Made by a program: the position numbers and the translations under genes
Notes under the pieces: model-generated
What the model was told of the DNA's origin: nothing
Seen by the model: only the letters and a program-made list of their open reading frames with translations
Databases searched by the model: none
Assembly (NCBI GenBank): GCA_000934385.1
Contig: KN880458.1
Coordinates: 1 to 64,000 of the forward strand
DNA length: 64,000 nucleotides
Direction of reading: 5' to 3'
DNA from: Cylindrobasidium torrendii FP15055 ss-10
Lineage: Eukaryota; Basidiomycota; Agaricomycetes; Agaricales; Physalacriaceae
In this document: positions 1 through 11,855 of the stretch, one piece after another
Numbering within the stretch: the first letter of the stretch is position 1
Layout of the letters: the number at the start of each line of letters is the position of its first letter

Positions 1-238
1 AGAATATAAGACATTCAATTAGCCTCATAAGTGTATACCAATAATGAACAAAGCTCATCTCAAGTAGACTGACCTTATACATACTTATATCCATTGATTG
101 AGTTCTCGATGCTCCAGCCATAGAGCACTCAAAATACACTTCCTTAAACCTACAAGCCTTTTAACTCATGTATAAAGATATTAGAGAGTCAAAAGGTGGC
201 TTAAGAAGCCACCAATCAAACGGCTTTTGCGTTCTAGG

Positions 239-321
239 CAATGTGGCGCCGCTGTGTCCGCGATCGAGTGTCCGCGGACTGTCCGCGAGTGTCCGCGAGA
301 GTGTCCGCGACAATGTGGCGC
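239..321. repeat. Short tandem GC-rich repeat cluster between direct repeats
   Basis: The octamer TGTCCGCG occurs five times (255-262, 269-276, 280-287, 290-297, 302-309) at 10-14 bp spacing. The cluster is bracketed by two identical direct copies of CAATGTGGCGC (239-249 and 311-321). This looks like the subterminal repeat region of a DNA transposon, but no transposase is visible in the window, so the class is not assigned. Confidence 0.5.
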
Positions 322-484
322 AATAGTGTTCCAAACACTCAATGCCATAGTAGACTTGGCTTAAATTCAACTTCTTATACCGAAATATTCGTACAATAAG
401 TGCATGGACTTTTTACAGGCAGCGGGCCTGGTTTTTGCTTTAATCGGCGGGCGGCGCGCAAAGGCGGGATCGACCCTGCACGCT

Positions 485-560
485 TATTTGGGACCCCGGG
501 GTACTAAAGCAAATGCAAATAAAATTTTGCGGTACCCCCAGTACGAGGGGGTCCCAAATA
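485..560. repeat. Small perfect inverted repeat
   Basis: TATTTGGGACCCC (485-497) is the exact reverse complement of GGGGTCCCAAATA (548-560), with a 50-bp A/T-rich centre that itself contains further GTAC/GGGG complementarity. It could fold into a hairpin or be the end of a small mobile element. The rest of 1-857 holds no convincing gene. Confidence 0.5.
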
Positions 561-857
561 GACTATTCCTAAGTATTAATTTCTGATTTTCATGCTTGAC
601 CAGAGGCTCGAGCTTGCCTAGCTTGAATCTTCTTGTTTTGTAACTCAATGAGCATAGCCGCCGGAATTGAATTGACGGGCGGTAATCATGGAACAGCTTC
701 AGGGTAAAAAGACCTCCGAGGCACGTGATCCGGTTCAATTCGGTATGTGATCGAAGGCCGTGGCATACGTCCATCATCTTAACCACCAACTACCACGACG
801 AGCCCACCGGCCATTCCACTTATTGTAACTTGAGGACCGAATACGGCTTCGAGTGCT

Positions 858-1810
858 ATGCCTCCTACAAGAGCTTCAAACAGGACGAAGAGGGCCAGTC
901 CCATTGGCGAGAAACGCGGGTCGCGTAGCGCCGCCGCCGCCAACGACGTCATCGTTATATCATCCGACGATGAAGAGGATGCACCTCCCAAGTCTACGAC
1001 AAATAAAAACGTTGTCAAGCTTGAATCACAGATTAAACGCATGAAAAAGGTGCGCCACAAAGGTTTCACGATAGTGTGTGTTCACTCACTTAGTGTGTAG
1101 GATAATGAGAAATTGCTGTCAGAGCTATCTTCGATGAAGTCTGCGTTCAAGAAGACGGAAGTAGCGAGGCAAGAAGCTGAGACAAAGGCAAAGTTGGCCG
1201 CCGCCAATGTCCTCTCTGGTTCCAGTCCAGCAATCGTGCGTGCATCATTGTGTCCTGACGCCTTTTCGCTAACACCAATCAGAACACCGATAAACTCGAA
1301 GACATCACCTGCTGCGAGATTTGCACAGGCAAGATGTGGGCCCCATTCATGTATGCATACTCTTCTGCATTCGTCCGATGTCCTGATATTCCATCCCATA
1401 GTTTACCTGATTGTGGCCATGTTTTCTGCCAGAACTGCCTACAAGGATGGTTCGCAACAACCAAGCGACAATACCAGACCGCACATCCACAACATTTACC
1501 CAATGCCCCTGTTCTTCTCCCCCAGTGGGTTACAGAATTGGTCTACTATCGCAACACTTCGGTTCAACAGCTCCACGACGTCGTCACGCCTCTTCTACAG
1601 CAAGACAAGCCCGACTACAACTGTCCAACATGCCGCAAGTCTCTGAAGACCCGTCCGGTTGAATGCTTCGCAATCAAGAGCCTTGTCTCGATTGTTGCAG
1701 CAGCCGAGGGCGAGAGCAGTCCAAAGAAGGATCCGCCTAGGAAGACCGGTCGAGGAAGGAATAAAGCGCCTCCTACACCTCCTACACCTTTTGCAGAATT
1801 CTTCCCCTAG
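858..1810 (+). CDS. RING-finger E3 ubiquitin ligase with SUMO-interacting motif
   Basis: Predicted 267 aa. Exons 858-1049, 1101-1235, 1283-1350 and 1402-1810. The basic N-terminus is followed at residues 31-41 by a hydrophobic-then-acidic stretch, VIVISSDDEED, a textbook SUMO-interacting motif. A short charged helix follows, then a C3HC4-type RING: CEIC near residue 115, CGHVFCQNC, and CPTCRKS, with a loop of about 60 residues before the last zinc pair. The tail is Lys/Pro rich. SIM plus RING is the layout of SUMO-targeted ubiquitin ligases (RNF4, Slx5/Slx8), so a nuclear role in clearing sumoylated proteins is inferred. The RING is directly visible; the STUbL role is inference. The second splice restores PDCGH in frame. 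Confidence 0.85.
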
Positions 1811-2174
1811 TAGTCCATCGTCGTCACGAACACCATCAACATACAGCACGCATATATACACATCGCCCACTGTAAATTATTCACCCCGTGCACTGTGGCT
1901 TATTTTATTGGTTATTACAGTAGCTAGTTGTGTGTACATTACATCGGCCCCGACTTTATCATCATTTCTTAATAGTCATCTTGTGAAATGAGCGCTTTGT
2001 ACCATCGGCACACCATCGCAGACGAGGAGACAAAATCGAATTATTGAGATCGAGCTGCGTCTCGTGTCAGCAGAACGCTACCTCATTAGTCATTCTTCAG
2101 TCTTAACTTGCTTGAATGTGAGGTAGCTCAATGTGAAGTTGCACAGTACATCCCCTAGAAGAGGGTTCTCAGAA
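1811..2174. other. Intergenic, no gene seen
   Basis: Low-complexity A/T-rich sequence downstream of the RING gene. No ORF with family features on either strand. Confidence 0.6.
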
Positions 2175-2504
2175 TAGAGCGTATTAGTTTTGCGATATTT
2201 AGCTATTTTCGCTATCTATTTTTTTGAAAGTGCTACCAAATTTTTGTTCATCTTTGGGGGGTCTTACTATTCAGCATCCAGCACAGCTGAATTACGAGCC
2301 CAGAAGACTAATTGGATCACTCAATTCGGTGGTGCAGGGTAGCATAGGACTGCTCCAGACCGACGCGCCTTCCTGCTATGGCGGGGAATTGACGTTGTCG
2401 CGGGTCTTGAAGGATGCTAGCTATTTCGATTGATTTTGTTATTTATCTAGATGGCTTATCACTTTAGCTAAAATAGCTAAATATTGCCCAACTAATACGC
2501 TCTA
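2175..2504. mobile_element. MITE-like element with TA-ended inverted repeats
   Basis: The 15-bp arm TAGAGCGTATTAGTT (2175-2189) is perfectly repeated in reverse at 2490-2504. Imperfect complementarity continues inward: both ends carry an ATTTAGCTATTTT-like block. The outermost TA at each end can be read as the target duplication used by Tc1/mariner-type transposases. The element is about 330 bp and has no transposase; the only internal reading frame (2224-2433) has no recognisable features. A non-autonomous element is the simplest reading. Confidence 0.75.
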
Positions 2505-2610
2505 ATCACATTGCAAAGTAATAATTTGGATACAGCTACAGCAAAGCAAAGATGAACTGATAAAATAACGGCAAGATGCTAACTAATAGGCAGGGTAACT
2601 AATCTTCGCC

Positions 2611-5600
2611 TCACTTTTTCCGGGCCTTCGTCTTTGACGCGACAGATTTCCCCTTCTTCGACTTGCTACTTGACGGCAGCGGCCCCTCGATAATCACCAC
2701 CTCATCGTCACTCACCGACGCGGTCGCCTTCCTTTTCGTCCCTGTTCTGTTTGGGAGAGGATACGGTAGGGCGTCCACATCAATCACTTCACTTGCGCTA
2801 GAGTGCACATTCGGGCTCCCACGCCGTCCTGATGTCCAGGATTGGGTTGAAGCTGTTGGCGATGAGCGGTGCCCGCCAGGAGAAAACACAGCTTCATGTT
2901 GCTGTTGCTGCATGCCACTCGTGCTTGCTTTGCCCTTCCTGGCAGCCCCACTTGCGCTGCTTGCCTCTTCTTCCAAGGAAGGAAGCCGGGCTTCTCTCCA
3001 ATCCCGTTTGAAAACACTGTCCGTCGACACGCCATCTTCGAATGTCCGCAGAGCGTTCTCGATAATGGGGTCTTCTGTCCTCGACTCCAAAATCGCGTCT
3101 CCGGTAACTCGCGCGCCGAACGTCTCTAGTGGCAGCGAGCCAGTGTTTTTAACGAGGCAATTCGTCTTCAGCCGCCGTTTCTCATCCTTCTCTCGTTCGA
3201 GCTCCTTGGCATCCGCCACCGGCTCGCCAATATGTTCAATCCACTCCCAGGGTCGATTAATGACTGGTCCGTCGTCGACGAGGTGGCCTGAATTGTCCCG
3301 ACGAACTGAAGCTAGATTTGCGACCTTGGCAATAGATAGTCTTGTGGATAGTAGACTCCTAAGCCGCTTGACCTCTTCTGGAGGAATGTCATGGTCAAGA
3401 TCGAATGCCTCGCTGGAAGGATATGGCGAAAAGATGTCTGCAACACCACCCGTTTTGTTCTGCGGCGGAGTTTCTTATACAGCGTTAGAACGTACAAAAG
3501 CATTTCGGGATTGTAAGAATTACGTACCATCAATCAGAAAAAGTAAGGTGTCGAACAATAGGCTGAAGACCACAGAATGGAAGTTCTCCCCTTGGGCAGA
3601 GAACTGTTCAAAGGTGAGCGTTGGAGCAGTGAGTACGAAGTTTGAAATTTACCATGACAACTTTGAATAGCATGTCGCACAGTGGTCTGCAGAGTGGCAC
3701 AGTGTTCGGCGTCCATACTCCCTCGAATCCAAGGTCGAATTGGAGGACGCGTGTCATCAGTATTAATCGCTCATGTAAGGTCGTGATGTCTTGTCCAGCC
3801 TCGCACTGTCTTCCGATGTCCTCAAACGCTTGCACAATAACTTTGAATAGTGCGTCCTGTACGTCCGGTTGGAGCATTAGCATCGGAACCTTCTCTCTTC
3901 TGAGCGGGTCTGCAATGTACACCAGAATCCTGAAAGAGTCTCCCACACGCATTATTGTCTGCTCGCCACCATCCCTAAGAACATCTGTGACATGCCGCAA
4001 ACCGTTGTTGATCAGCTTTCCCGCGACCGTCGAGCCTGCACCGTGTGTCATCTGCGCCATAAATCCTCTCTCATCCGGCGAGAGTGAATGGTCGAACATC
4101 ATCTTAATCATGGTGTCTAGCCTTTCCACTTTGGTTGCGTCTGCATGTGTAGGAGAGCGCTCCATTTGCTTCAGGGAGAGTTGGAACTGAATGGTCGTCG
4201 CCGAAATCATCCACGGACTCAACATCGACGATTTTTCCGGCCAGCTTGATATTTCGATGCCTCCGCGTACAGTGTTAATATAGTTATACGAGAGAAATGA
4301 AATACAACTCACCTTGACCGTCAGGATTCCCAGATGAAAAAATCGTCTGCAACGCATTCATCGTTCTATCTCCCACGTCGGGACTGGTACTCTCCAGCGA
4401 CTTCATCGCATCCTCAAATGCTTCCCTGACCGCTTCCAGATTCCTGAATGTACCCTCCCGGAACCCATCATCTTCGCACAACTGTAACCTCATTGTCTTC
4501 ATATCCTCCCTTAACTCCGCCCTGACCACCTCATTGTTCTCCACTGACACCATGATTGGGATACTCTCAACCAATGACTTGAACTGCATGTCATCTGAGT
4601 ATACGTCCGCTCGTCTCGCTTGTAATCGCTGGATGTCGAACATGTCCACCGGCGGGATGTCCCCTAGTCCCTCCTGAGATAGCAACAGAATCTTGGCCAG
4701 GTAATTCGCCGCAGAGATGCACACGTCCATTTGTTCCGTATACTGTGCAGCACCAACTGACGCACACAGCTGCCATACAGGATACACCAAGCCCTGCATG
4801 ATTGTCGTCGCTCGTAGAATACCACGCACAACCAAGGATAATAGTAGAATGGCGAACCCGTCCCACACATCGGCGGTGAGCTCGCTGAACTCCTGCCGCC
4901 CTGCCGTACTTGAAAACCATTTAAGCACGGCGTCGTCCATCGCAGTAGAGTTGTGCTCGTCGATGTGCAGGAGGAAGTCGGCGTACCGGAGTGCACATGC
5001 ACGACGAAGGTCAAGATCAGGGAACATCGCAGGCAGATGGCGCAAGCTTGAGACTGTGTTCCCCCAAACCCTAAGCACCCAAGCAGGGAATGAACGATGT
5101 TGCGCCCAGAGGGTACTTGCTAGAGTCACTGGTGCATCTGGATCCGTTGTGCTCGCTAATCCCAATATCTCGGGGATCGTGTCAGGAAGAGTTATTGGTT
5201 GGTTGAAAGAATGCGGGTGAAGGGCCTAGGGATATCTGTTAGTACTCTACGTCAATAAGATTGTAGTGCAGCTTACCAGAATAAGGGATTGTTCGTCCGC
5301 TACAATTTGACGTCGGTCGTCTTCAGACAAGTGGACATTGTTGTCCAGTTCCATGATGAAAGAGAGAAGTATCCGTGACGCAGTGCCTCTGCTCTTGTAC
5401 GCGATATAAGCAGTTTGCAGGGCATGCAGAATTGAGCCGACGACATCCATACACGTCCATATAGTGACGTAGCGGCGAATCGTGTCAATCGCGATTGCGA
5501 GGGCTTCTAGATTCGGTGCGTGTTCGATGAAAGTGAGAGTAAGCTTTATAGCGTTCAGCCAATTAGTTACAGGCTTTGGTAGACAACTTACCTGTAGCAG

Positions 5601-7966
5601 ACAGCTATAGCATTTCGTCTTGGCCATGAGCTCAACAGCAATGCAGTAGGTACGAATCACGACGGCCAGAAGGGTGATATCCGCCCTTTGAAGAGTGAGA
5701 GAACATACATCCACAAGTTATCACACGTACGTTGCAAAGCACTTTTGCAGTGCGGGCAGAAGCCAGCCTTTCATTGTAGAATTCAAATCGAATCGCGGGG
5801 AAGAAATGATGGTGCTACACTGCTCGTACAACGCTGTTGTAGAAGTGTGCATATCAGACGTCCCTGAGTATGTCTTAGCGAGGCAACAATCTTCGAGTAC
5901 TGGGAACGCACCACTAAATAACGGAAGAATCGTCCTGAGCTCCTTTCGCATCGCCTTCTCGTTAGCATCTTCTGGCACTTCCCGACGACCTACTCCATAC
6001 AGATTGTTCCTTCGCGAGAGCATCTGTGCTTCATCTGATACCGGTATACATCGTAGGAATGCACGATGACGGGATTCTGTTGGCTACCAATGGGTAAGCA
6101 TAAATAAGGTCGATAGCGCTGGAGAATGCCCACGTTGTCCACAGCCAGCCCCGGTTCAGATCTCGCAACTAAACGTTGGATGTAACGATCATAGGAAAAT
6201 AGCTGCTTGTCAACAAGCTTTCCGAAAACCATTGACACCGTCGAGATGACCTTTGGGTCAGCCGCTACCTCGGACCGGTCCAACCACTTGAACAACTCGT
6301 CTTGCAGAAATTGGTCTGGTCTCCTGATGGTTCTGTTTGAAGCTCGCTGCCTCCATTTCATGAGGAGCGTGACGGCGGCAAAAGCGCGATGGTCGCCAAA
6401 CTGAAGCGGTGTTACACACCATGTGAGGAGAAGGTCAAGTTTACGCTTGGTATCCTCGAGGTCATCCGTGAAGAACGAGATTGTGCTCATGTTGGTCGTC
6501 TTTGAAATTGAGTTGAGGAGCTGGAAGCATGTCAATAGCATGATCAAACTAGCCAAATGGATAACTACCTTGATTTCCTGAACGGATGAACCAAGCTGAG
6601 CTGGGGCAAGCTGTGGCATGTTGACAAACAACATAGCCTCGTTGCGGCGGCGTATATTCTGGAAGTTGTTCTCGAGAACTTGACGGGCTGATTGTGCACC
6701 GCTGGTTTCAGAAATATCGAGCCCGTCGGCGGCCATCACAGATGCAAGGATGGCCTGGTGCGTATGCCACAGTTTGGGACTGACGAACGCATCTGGGAGA
6801 ACAATGCATAACCGCTGGAGTATTATCACGAGAAGTGCCTCCGCATCAAGTAGATGTTCCTTCGATGGCGAGGCTGCGATCTCGGCAAGGCGTGCGAGGC
6901 ATGCATCGACAAAATGGTGTGCGAGCGGCCGACTGGTGGTCATATCGTCCAGGTATTCCTCGGCTATGCGAGCGACAACAGCTGCCTGGGCTAGATTGCA
7001 ACTGGCCATGATGCCGACAAGCCAACTCAGGAAGACACGATGGTCGACCATGCCACCAGTATAGAAAGACTTGAGCAAAGAGAGGCAGTACGCAAATCGG
7101 TTTACCCAGCGCTCGCGCGAAGCTTTGTCATGAAGAACACCTTTGAATGACTGCTTGATATTGACGCCTGGACGCGGAGCGCTGGGCAGGGTGATTTCAC
7201 TGAGTTGTTTCTTGATGTAGCTAGTGACCACACCGGCCCATTCGATGCTGTACTGGGTCGGATTGTAGTTTGGCTTGTTTCTCAGTCCTGCCGTCTCATT
7301 TGCACCGAATACGCGGAGAAACCAGACAGCACGTGGCATGGCAATGTTGTTCGTGTACATGAGCTCGAGGAGGTCATGGCCTTTGGCGCCGTGGGGTACG
7401 TTCTTGCCGAGCTTGGTCAAGGGCACATCTGGGTTTGCGAGATCGGCAAACCAGGCCTGGCGTTTGGAATCGTTTAGGGTGAGTCTTCCGGGTACACGAA
7501 AAGACGAGTTTCTAGCAAGATGGTGAGGAGAATAGCACTGGGACCAGCGAGTAACGAACGGGAGTGGGGGCAGCTGCTGTGATCGCCGAATGTAGACTTG
7601 ATTAACGAGGTCTTGGAGGCGGTCCAATGCACTCGACTCGCGAAGTGCGGCGGCAGCATCTCCGTTGGCGCTACCCCAGTCGCGCTATATGCTAGTCAGC
7701 GAAGTTCTGCAAGAGTGGCATGTCACGCACGCCTTGTTCCACAGCATATGGTGTTGTATACCCTTTGGAGACATTCTGTTCCGAGAGAACATCTTCTGGT
7801 TGGTTTGCGTGTGCTGGGTCGTAGAGTGGATAGCCTGGACATCGTCAGCAGATATGCGGACCCATTGAGATTGCGCACCAAGATGGATGGCCTTGTGCGT
7901 CTCTGGCAACCACTGCGGTGGCTGCGGCTGGTACAGAGCGAGGGTATTTGGGGTCTTTCCGCGCAT
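2611..7966 (-). CDS. MED12: Mediator complex subunit 12
   Basis: About 1621 aa from 11 exons: 7966-7879, 7834-7731, 7684-6569, 6520-6088, 6034-5731, 5685-5592, 5543-5277, 5225-4313, 4260-3653, 3603-3528, 3473-2611. The N-terminus (PPQWLPETHKAIHLGY, then EDVLSEQNVSKGYTTPYAVE) and the Med12 core (WFADLANPDVPLTKLGKNVPHG, RAVWFLRVFGANE) match the family. Med12/Srb8 is part of the CDK8 kinase module that represses or tunes RNA polymerase II initiation. The C-terminal 150 residues are Ser/Lys-rich and disordered, ending in a basic tail. The 48-nt intron 6521-6568 is a multiple of three, so 1637 aa is possible if it is retained. Diverges from the carrier gene across 151 bp. Confidence 0.93.
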
Positions 7967-8117
7967 GGCTACAATTTACAAGTTCGGGGATGGGTACATG
8001 GTGAACACTGGTAGAGCCAACGGCGGAGCCGTGGATTGACACCGTGATCATGATCGAACCGACCTCTTCCCCGGACCATATCGACTGCCGCCGCATACGC
8101 ATTGGCCGACATCGCCA
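7967..8117. promoter_or_regulatory. Divergent promoter MED12 / LEU5-like carrier
   Basis: Only 151 bp separate the two start codons, so both genes must share or overlap their 5-prime regulatory sequence. No clear TATA box is seen. Confidence 0.6.
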
Positions 8118-9275
8118 ATGAGTAAAGATGCTTCCACGAAGCGGAATCCGAAGAGCCTTGACACTGCTTTGCTCTCCGGCGTCGCGGGAGGCATAGCCGG
8201 TTGCATCGTAGGTCCCTTAGTTCAGCTCAACTTTGCGAGCTTTCTAATCCAGGTGATTCCATAGGCTAAGACTGTCGTCGCACCTTTAGACAGAGTCAAG
8301 ATCCTATTTCAAGCATCTAATCCAGATTTTCAGAAATATTCTGGTGAGCTGGTTGCCGAATACCTCTAGGTCTTGCTCAAGTCTGCTAGGTTCATGGAAG
8401 GGTGCCTATCGCGCCGGTCAAACAATATACAGCGAATTTGGCATACGAGGACTATTCCAAGGACATTCTGCAACTCTACTACGCGTATTCCCGTATGCTG
8501 GTGTGAAATTCATGGCATACGACCACATCCATCATGTACGGATCTTCCGCTCCCCACCGAATGACACCCTAAACTGCTATAGATCTTAATGCCTACGCGC
8601 CGCGATGAAACCAACTTTCTTCGGTTCTCCAGCGGTGCACTCTCGGGTATGTTTCCAATGTTGTGTCGTTGATTGTACTCAACCTCACCGCGAACAGGAT
8701 TGGCCTCCGTATGTGTAACCTATCCCCTTGAAGTCGCCCGTGTGCGTATGGCCTTCCAGACTACCCGGACATCCGATGCCAGTCGACCCTCGTTCATCGG
8801 TGCTCTTCGCCAAATCTATCACGAATCTGCCTCAGTACCCACCTCTAAATCTGCCGCCATATTTGTCAGGTTTCCATACCTCAAATTCTATCGCGGATTC
8901 ACTGCTACTATAGTCGGCATGGTCCCATACGCGGGGACATCATTCCTCTGTTGGGGATATCTTCGTGCGACCTTCATCCCCCAAGACCGCAAGACCGCCA
9001 CACCATTGGCCGACCTTGTTATTGGCGGCGTCTCTGGCTTGGTGGCTCAGACGTCGTCTTACCCGTTCGAAGTCATCCGGAGGCGCATGCAAGTGGGTGG
9101 AATCACTCGCCCCGATCGCTGGTTAGGATGGCACGAAACAATGGTTGCCATATACCGGTCAAAGGGTATCCCTGGTTTCTTCGTTGGACTCAGTCTGGGA
9201 TACTTGAAGATTGTGCCAATGACTGCCGTCAGCCTGGCGACGTGGCAAGGGCTCAAGAGGACGTTCAACATCTAG
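8118..9275 (+). CDS. Mitochondrial carrier, LEU5/coenzyme A transporter type
   Basis: 318 aa. Exons 8118-8207, 8265-8343, 8390-8535, 8583-8646, 8698-9275. Three mitochondrial-carrier repeats are visible: PLDRVK followed by a second half-repeat with [30 protein letters not shown] followed by [20 protein letters not shown]; and [11 protein letters not shown]. The GGIAGC...[12 protein letters not shown] start and LMPTRRDE linker resemble yeast Leu5 and human SLC25A16/42, which move CoA (or a precursor) into the matrix. Length fits the family. Substrate is by similarity from memory. One 35-nt stretch with GT...AG ends (8836-8870) would break the frame if removed and is read as coding. Confidence 0.88.
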
Positions 9276-9749
9276 CATGCTACTACATAATTATAAGGAC
9301 ATTTCGATAGATTATTGCATTTGTGGTGAGCCCATTGTATCACTGGCGTTGTGGACCTGACCAACGATCAGTCTGTACTTTATAATATGCAATACTAGGC
9401 ATGGACGCGCGGCGTATGCCCGTCTCATTCTCGATATGGCTGGCTGCTAGCTTTGCAAATCAATGGGACATCATGCATCAACGTCGAACAGAACAGAAAT
9501 CTCCATTGTTGTCCAACGACTATTTCCTAACTCGTTCGCGATCACATGCTCACTTCATCTCGGACTCTATGGCCTGGACTCGGAAGAATACACACCAACG
9601 CTCAGGTAACAAGGTAACATAAAAAAGAAAGGTGACATGCAATATTCCGTCTCACAGGACCGGCGGCCCGCCATAGACTCGTCACATGAGAAGCCAGAGT
9701 CTTTATAATGCGAGCATGTTAAGAACATAGAGCTATTGTCAGTTCTGCC
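9276..9749. promoter_or_regulatory. Intergenic with TATA-like promoter of the GH43 gene
   Basis: A TATAAT sequence at 9704-9709 lies about 45 bp before the GH43 start codon. The remainder has no supported gene. Confidence 0.45.
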
Positions 9750-11670
9750 ATGATTGGATTTGGGATGCGTACAGTTGCTGCATTGCTAGCTCTTGGTGAG
9801 TGGCGGGGCCTGGCTTTCCACGCTTCTGATCTAATTTACTTTCAAGCGGCTGTGACTGTCGATGCGTTATTCAATCCTATACTTCCAGGCTTCAACCCAG
9901 ACCCTGCATTCCTCCGCGTTGGCTCTGACTATTTCATCGCGACGTCAACCTTCGAGGTGTTCCCAGGGCACCCGATATACCATAGCACAAACCTGGTGGA
10001 CTGGGAACTCGTTGGGCATGCCCTCAATCGGCCGGCACAGTTGTCTCTATTGGGCACGCCGGGGAACGGGGGTGAGCATTTTGTTACAAAAACTCGAGAG
10101 CCATGGGCTAAGGGCCGTGCGTAGGGTTGTGGGCACCTGGCTTAAGATACCATGACGGGATCTTTTATTTGATATCGACCTCTAGACATGTCTACACATG
10201 TAGGCGCATTCTATGTCCTTGGAGGTTTCGCTAACTCGAACTGTAGCCGAACTGAGCCTTTTCCCGCGGTCATTCTATGTCACTACGGACGATATATTCT
10301 CAAATAACTGGAGTGACCCGATTTATTTCGACTCTCTGGGGTACGATCCCGACCTTTTCTGGGATGACAACGGCGACGTGCGTATTTCTGTTTCCATATT
10401 CAGCCACAACTCATTCTTACCGAAGGTCTACTCGACCTGGTGTGGCATCAACGATCCAATCGACAAGATTTATGGCATATATCAAAACACTATCGACATC
10501 GCCACTGGAGATTCATTGACTCCAGCGCAGCTCATATTCAGTGGGACTCTACCGAACAACTCTTCCGCGCGTCCCGAAGGCCCAAAACTGTACAACTTCA
10601 ATGGAACATACTACCTGCTCATAGCCGAGGGTGGCACAGGCGCAACACATCGTGCGACAATCCAGCGGGGACCATCCCCGAGTGGGCCATGGGAAAATAA
10701 CCCCAAGAACCCACTGGTATACAACGGCGAAGACCCAAGCCTGGCCGTGCAATCGACTGGTCATGCCGATATTTTACAGGCGGAGGACGGTAGTTTCTGG
10801 GGCACCCTTCTTGGAACAAGGCCGCAGGGCGGAAACACGAACCATGCGCAACTTGGGAGGGAGACGTTCTTGTATCCGGTGACGTGGGAAGACGGTTGGC
10901 CTATTTTCAATGGCGGGAGACCCATCACGGAGCACCTGGTGGATGTCTTGGAGGATAGGCCACCGGTGACGGATTTCGAGTTAGATTTTGGCGATGTGGA
11001 GGGGGAGGATTTGGAAGGGGCCTGGTATTTTGTGCGGACACCGTACAAGAAGTTCTACTCCCTGACGGAAAGGAAGGGATACCTCCGGGTGAAAGGGAAC
11101 GCATATGCAATTGGAGACAGAGACAGCGCAGCTCTCGTCCTCAGGAAACAGACGGCATACAACCAGACATTCGAGACGACGCTGGAGTTTTCGCCCTTGA
11201 GCAACACGACGGAGGCCGGAATCACAATCTGGAGGCAAGATAGCATGCACGATGAGATTGGGATTTCAGGGGACGCGGATGGAAGTGGGAAACGGTATAT
11301 AGTTACGCGCAAACTCGAGAAGAACGACCAAGTAGGTCCATGGGCGCTCACTCCGGCGAACAACACCAAGGCGACCGTGGATCGGGTAGAACTGGAGACA
11401 GACGATGAGCCAGTCAAACTCAGGATTGTAGGGAGCTCAACATCATACACGTTTGGGTATGCAGAGGGGGAAGGTGAATGGGTGGACGTATTGTCCATAG
11501 ACAGCGCACTGTTGTCTCTGTTCAGGTTTGCAATCCTCCTTCTCATCTTACTTCCGCTAACGTCCATGGATAGTGATTTCAAAGGGACCTTGTTTGGTAT
11601 GTACAATACTGGGAGAGGCTTTCCCACACTAGCACCCGCAGATTTCAGATACTGGAAACAGTACTCCTGA
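9750..11670 (+). CDS. Secreted glycoside hydrolase family 43 (beta-xylosidase/arabinofuranosidase type)
   Basis: 573 aa. Exons 9750-9795, 9847-10071, 10125-10199, 10247-11525, 11574-11670. A hydrophobic signal peptide spans residues 1-22. The five-bladed GH43 domain carries its three acidic residues: base Asp34 in GFNPDPAF, pKa-tuning Asp in LGYDPDLFWDD, and acid Glu in RPEGPKLYNF. A second beta-sandwich of about 220 residues (GAWYFVRTPYKKFYSL..., ETTLEFSPL) is the GH43 C-terminal concanavalin-like domain. It should trim xylo- or arabino-oligosaccharides outside the cell. The last intron (11526-11573) was chosen because its removal gives the conserved SDFKGTLFGMYNTG end. Exact substrate cannot be read from sequence. 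Confidence 0.9.
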
Positions 11671-11855
11671 GACTCAAGCCTGACAAATGTAGACCGTAGT
11701 ACTGTAAAATGTTGACTCACATCCGACAAATATCCCAAGCATTAAATGCACATTCAGAATCACCTTGCGCTTCTTTTGGGAATGTGACGGAGACGAGCGC
11801 CGTGCTGCCGTGCGGGGTAAGTGCCGCAGTCACTGCCTCCTTCCCTGAATCCACC

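Noticed and set aside
2224..2433. ORF inside the MITE-like element
   Set aside because: 70 codons with no transposase residues; the element is too short to be autonomous.
2663..3670. A 335-codon plus-strand frame
   Set aside because: It is the reverse of the Ser/Lys-rich MED12 C-terminus; low complexity on one strand gives long frames on the other.
8836..8870. Possible 35-nt intron in the mitochondrial carrier
   Set aside because: Removal shifts the frame and would destroy the downstream carrier signature; it is shorter than any confident intron here.
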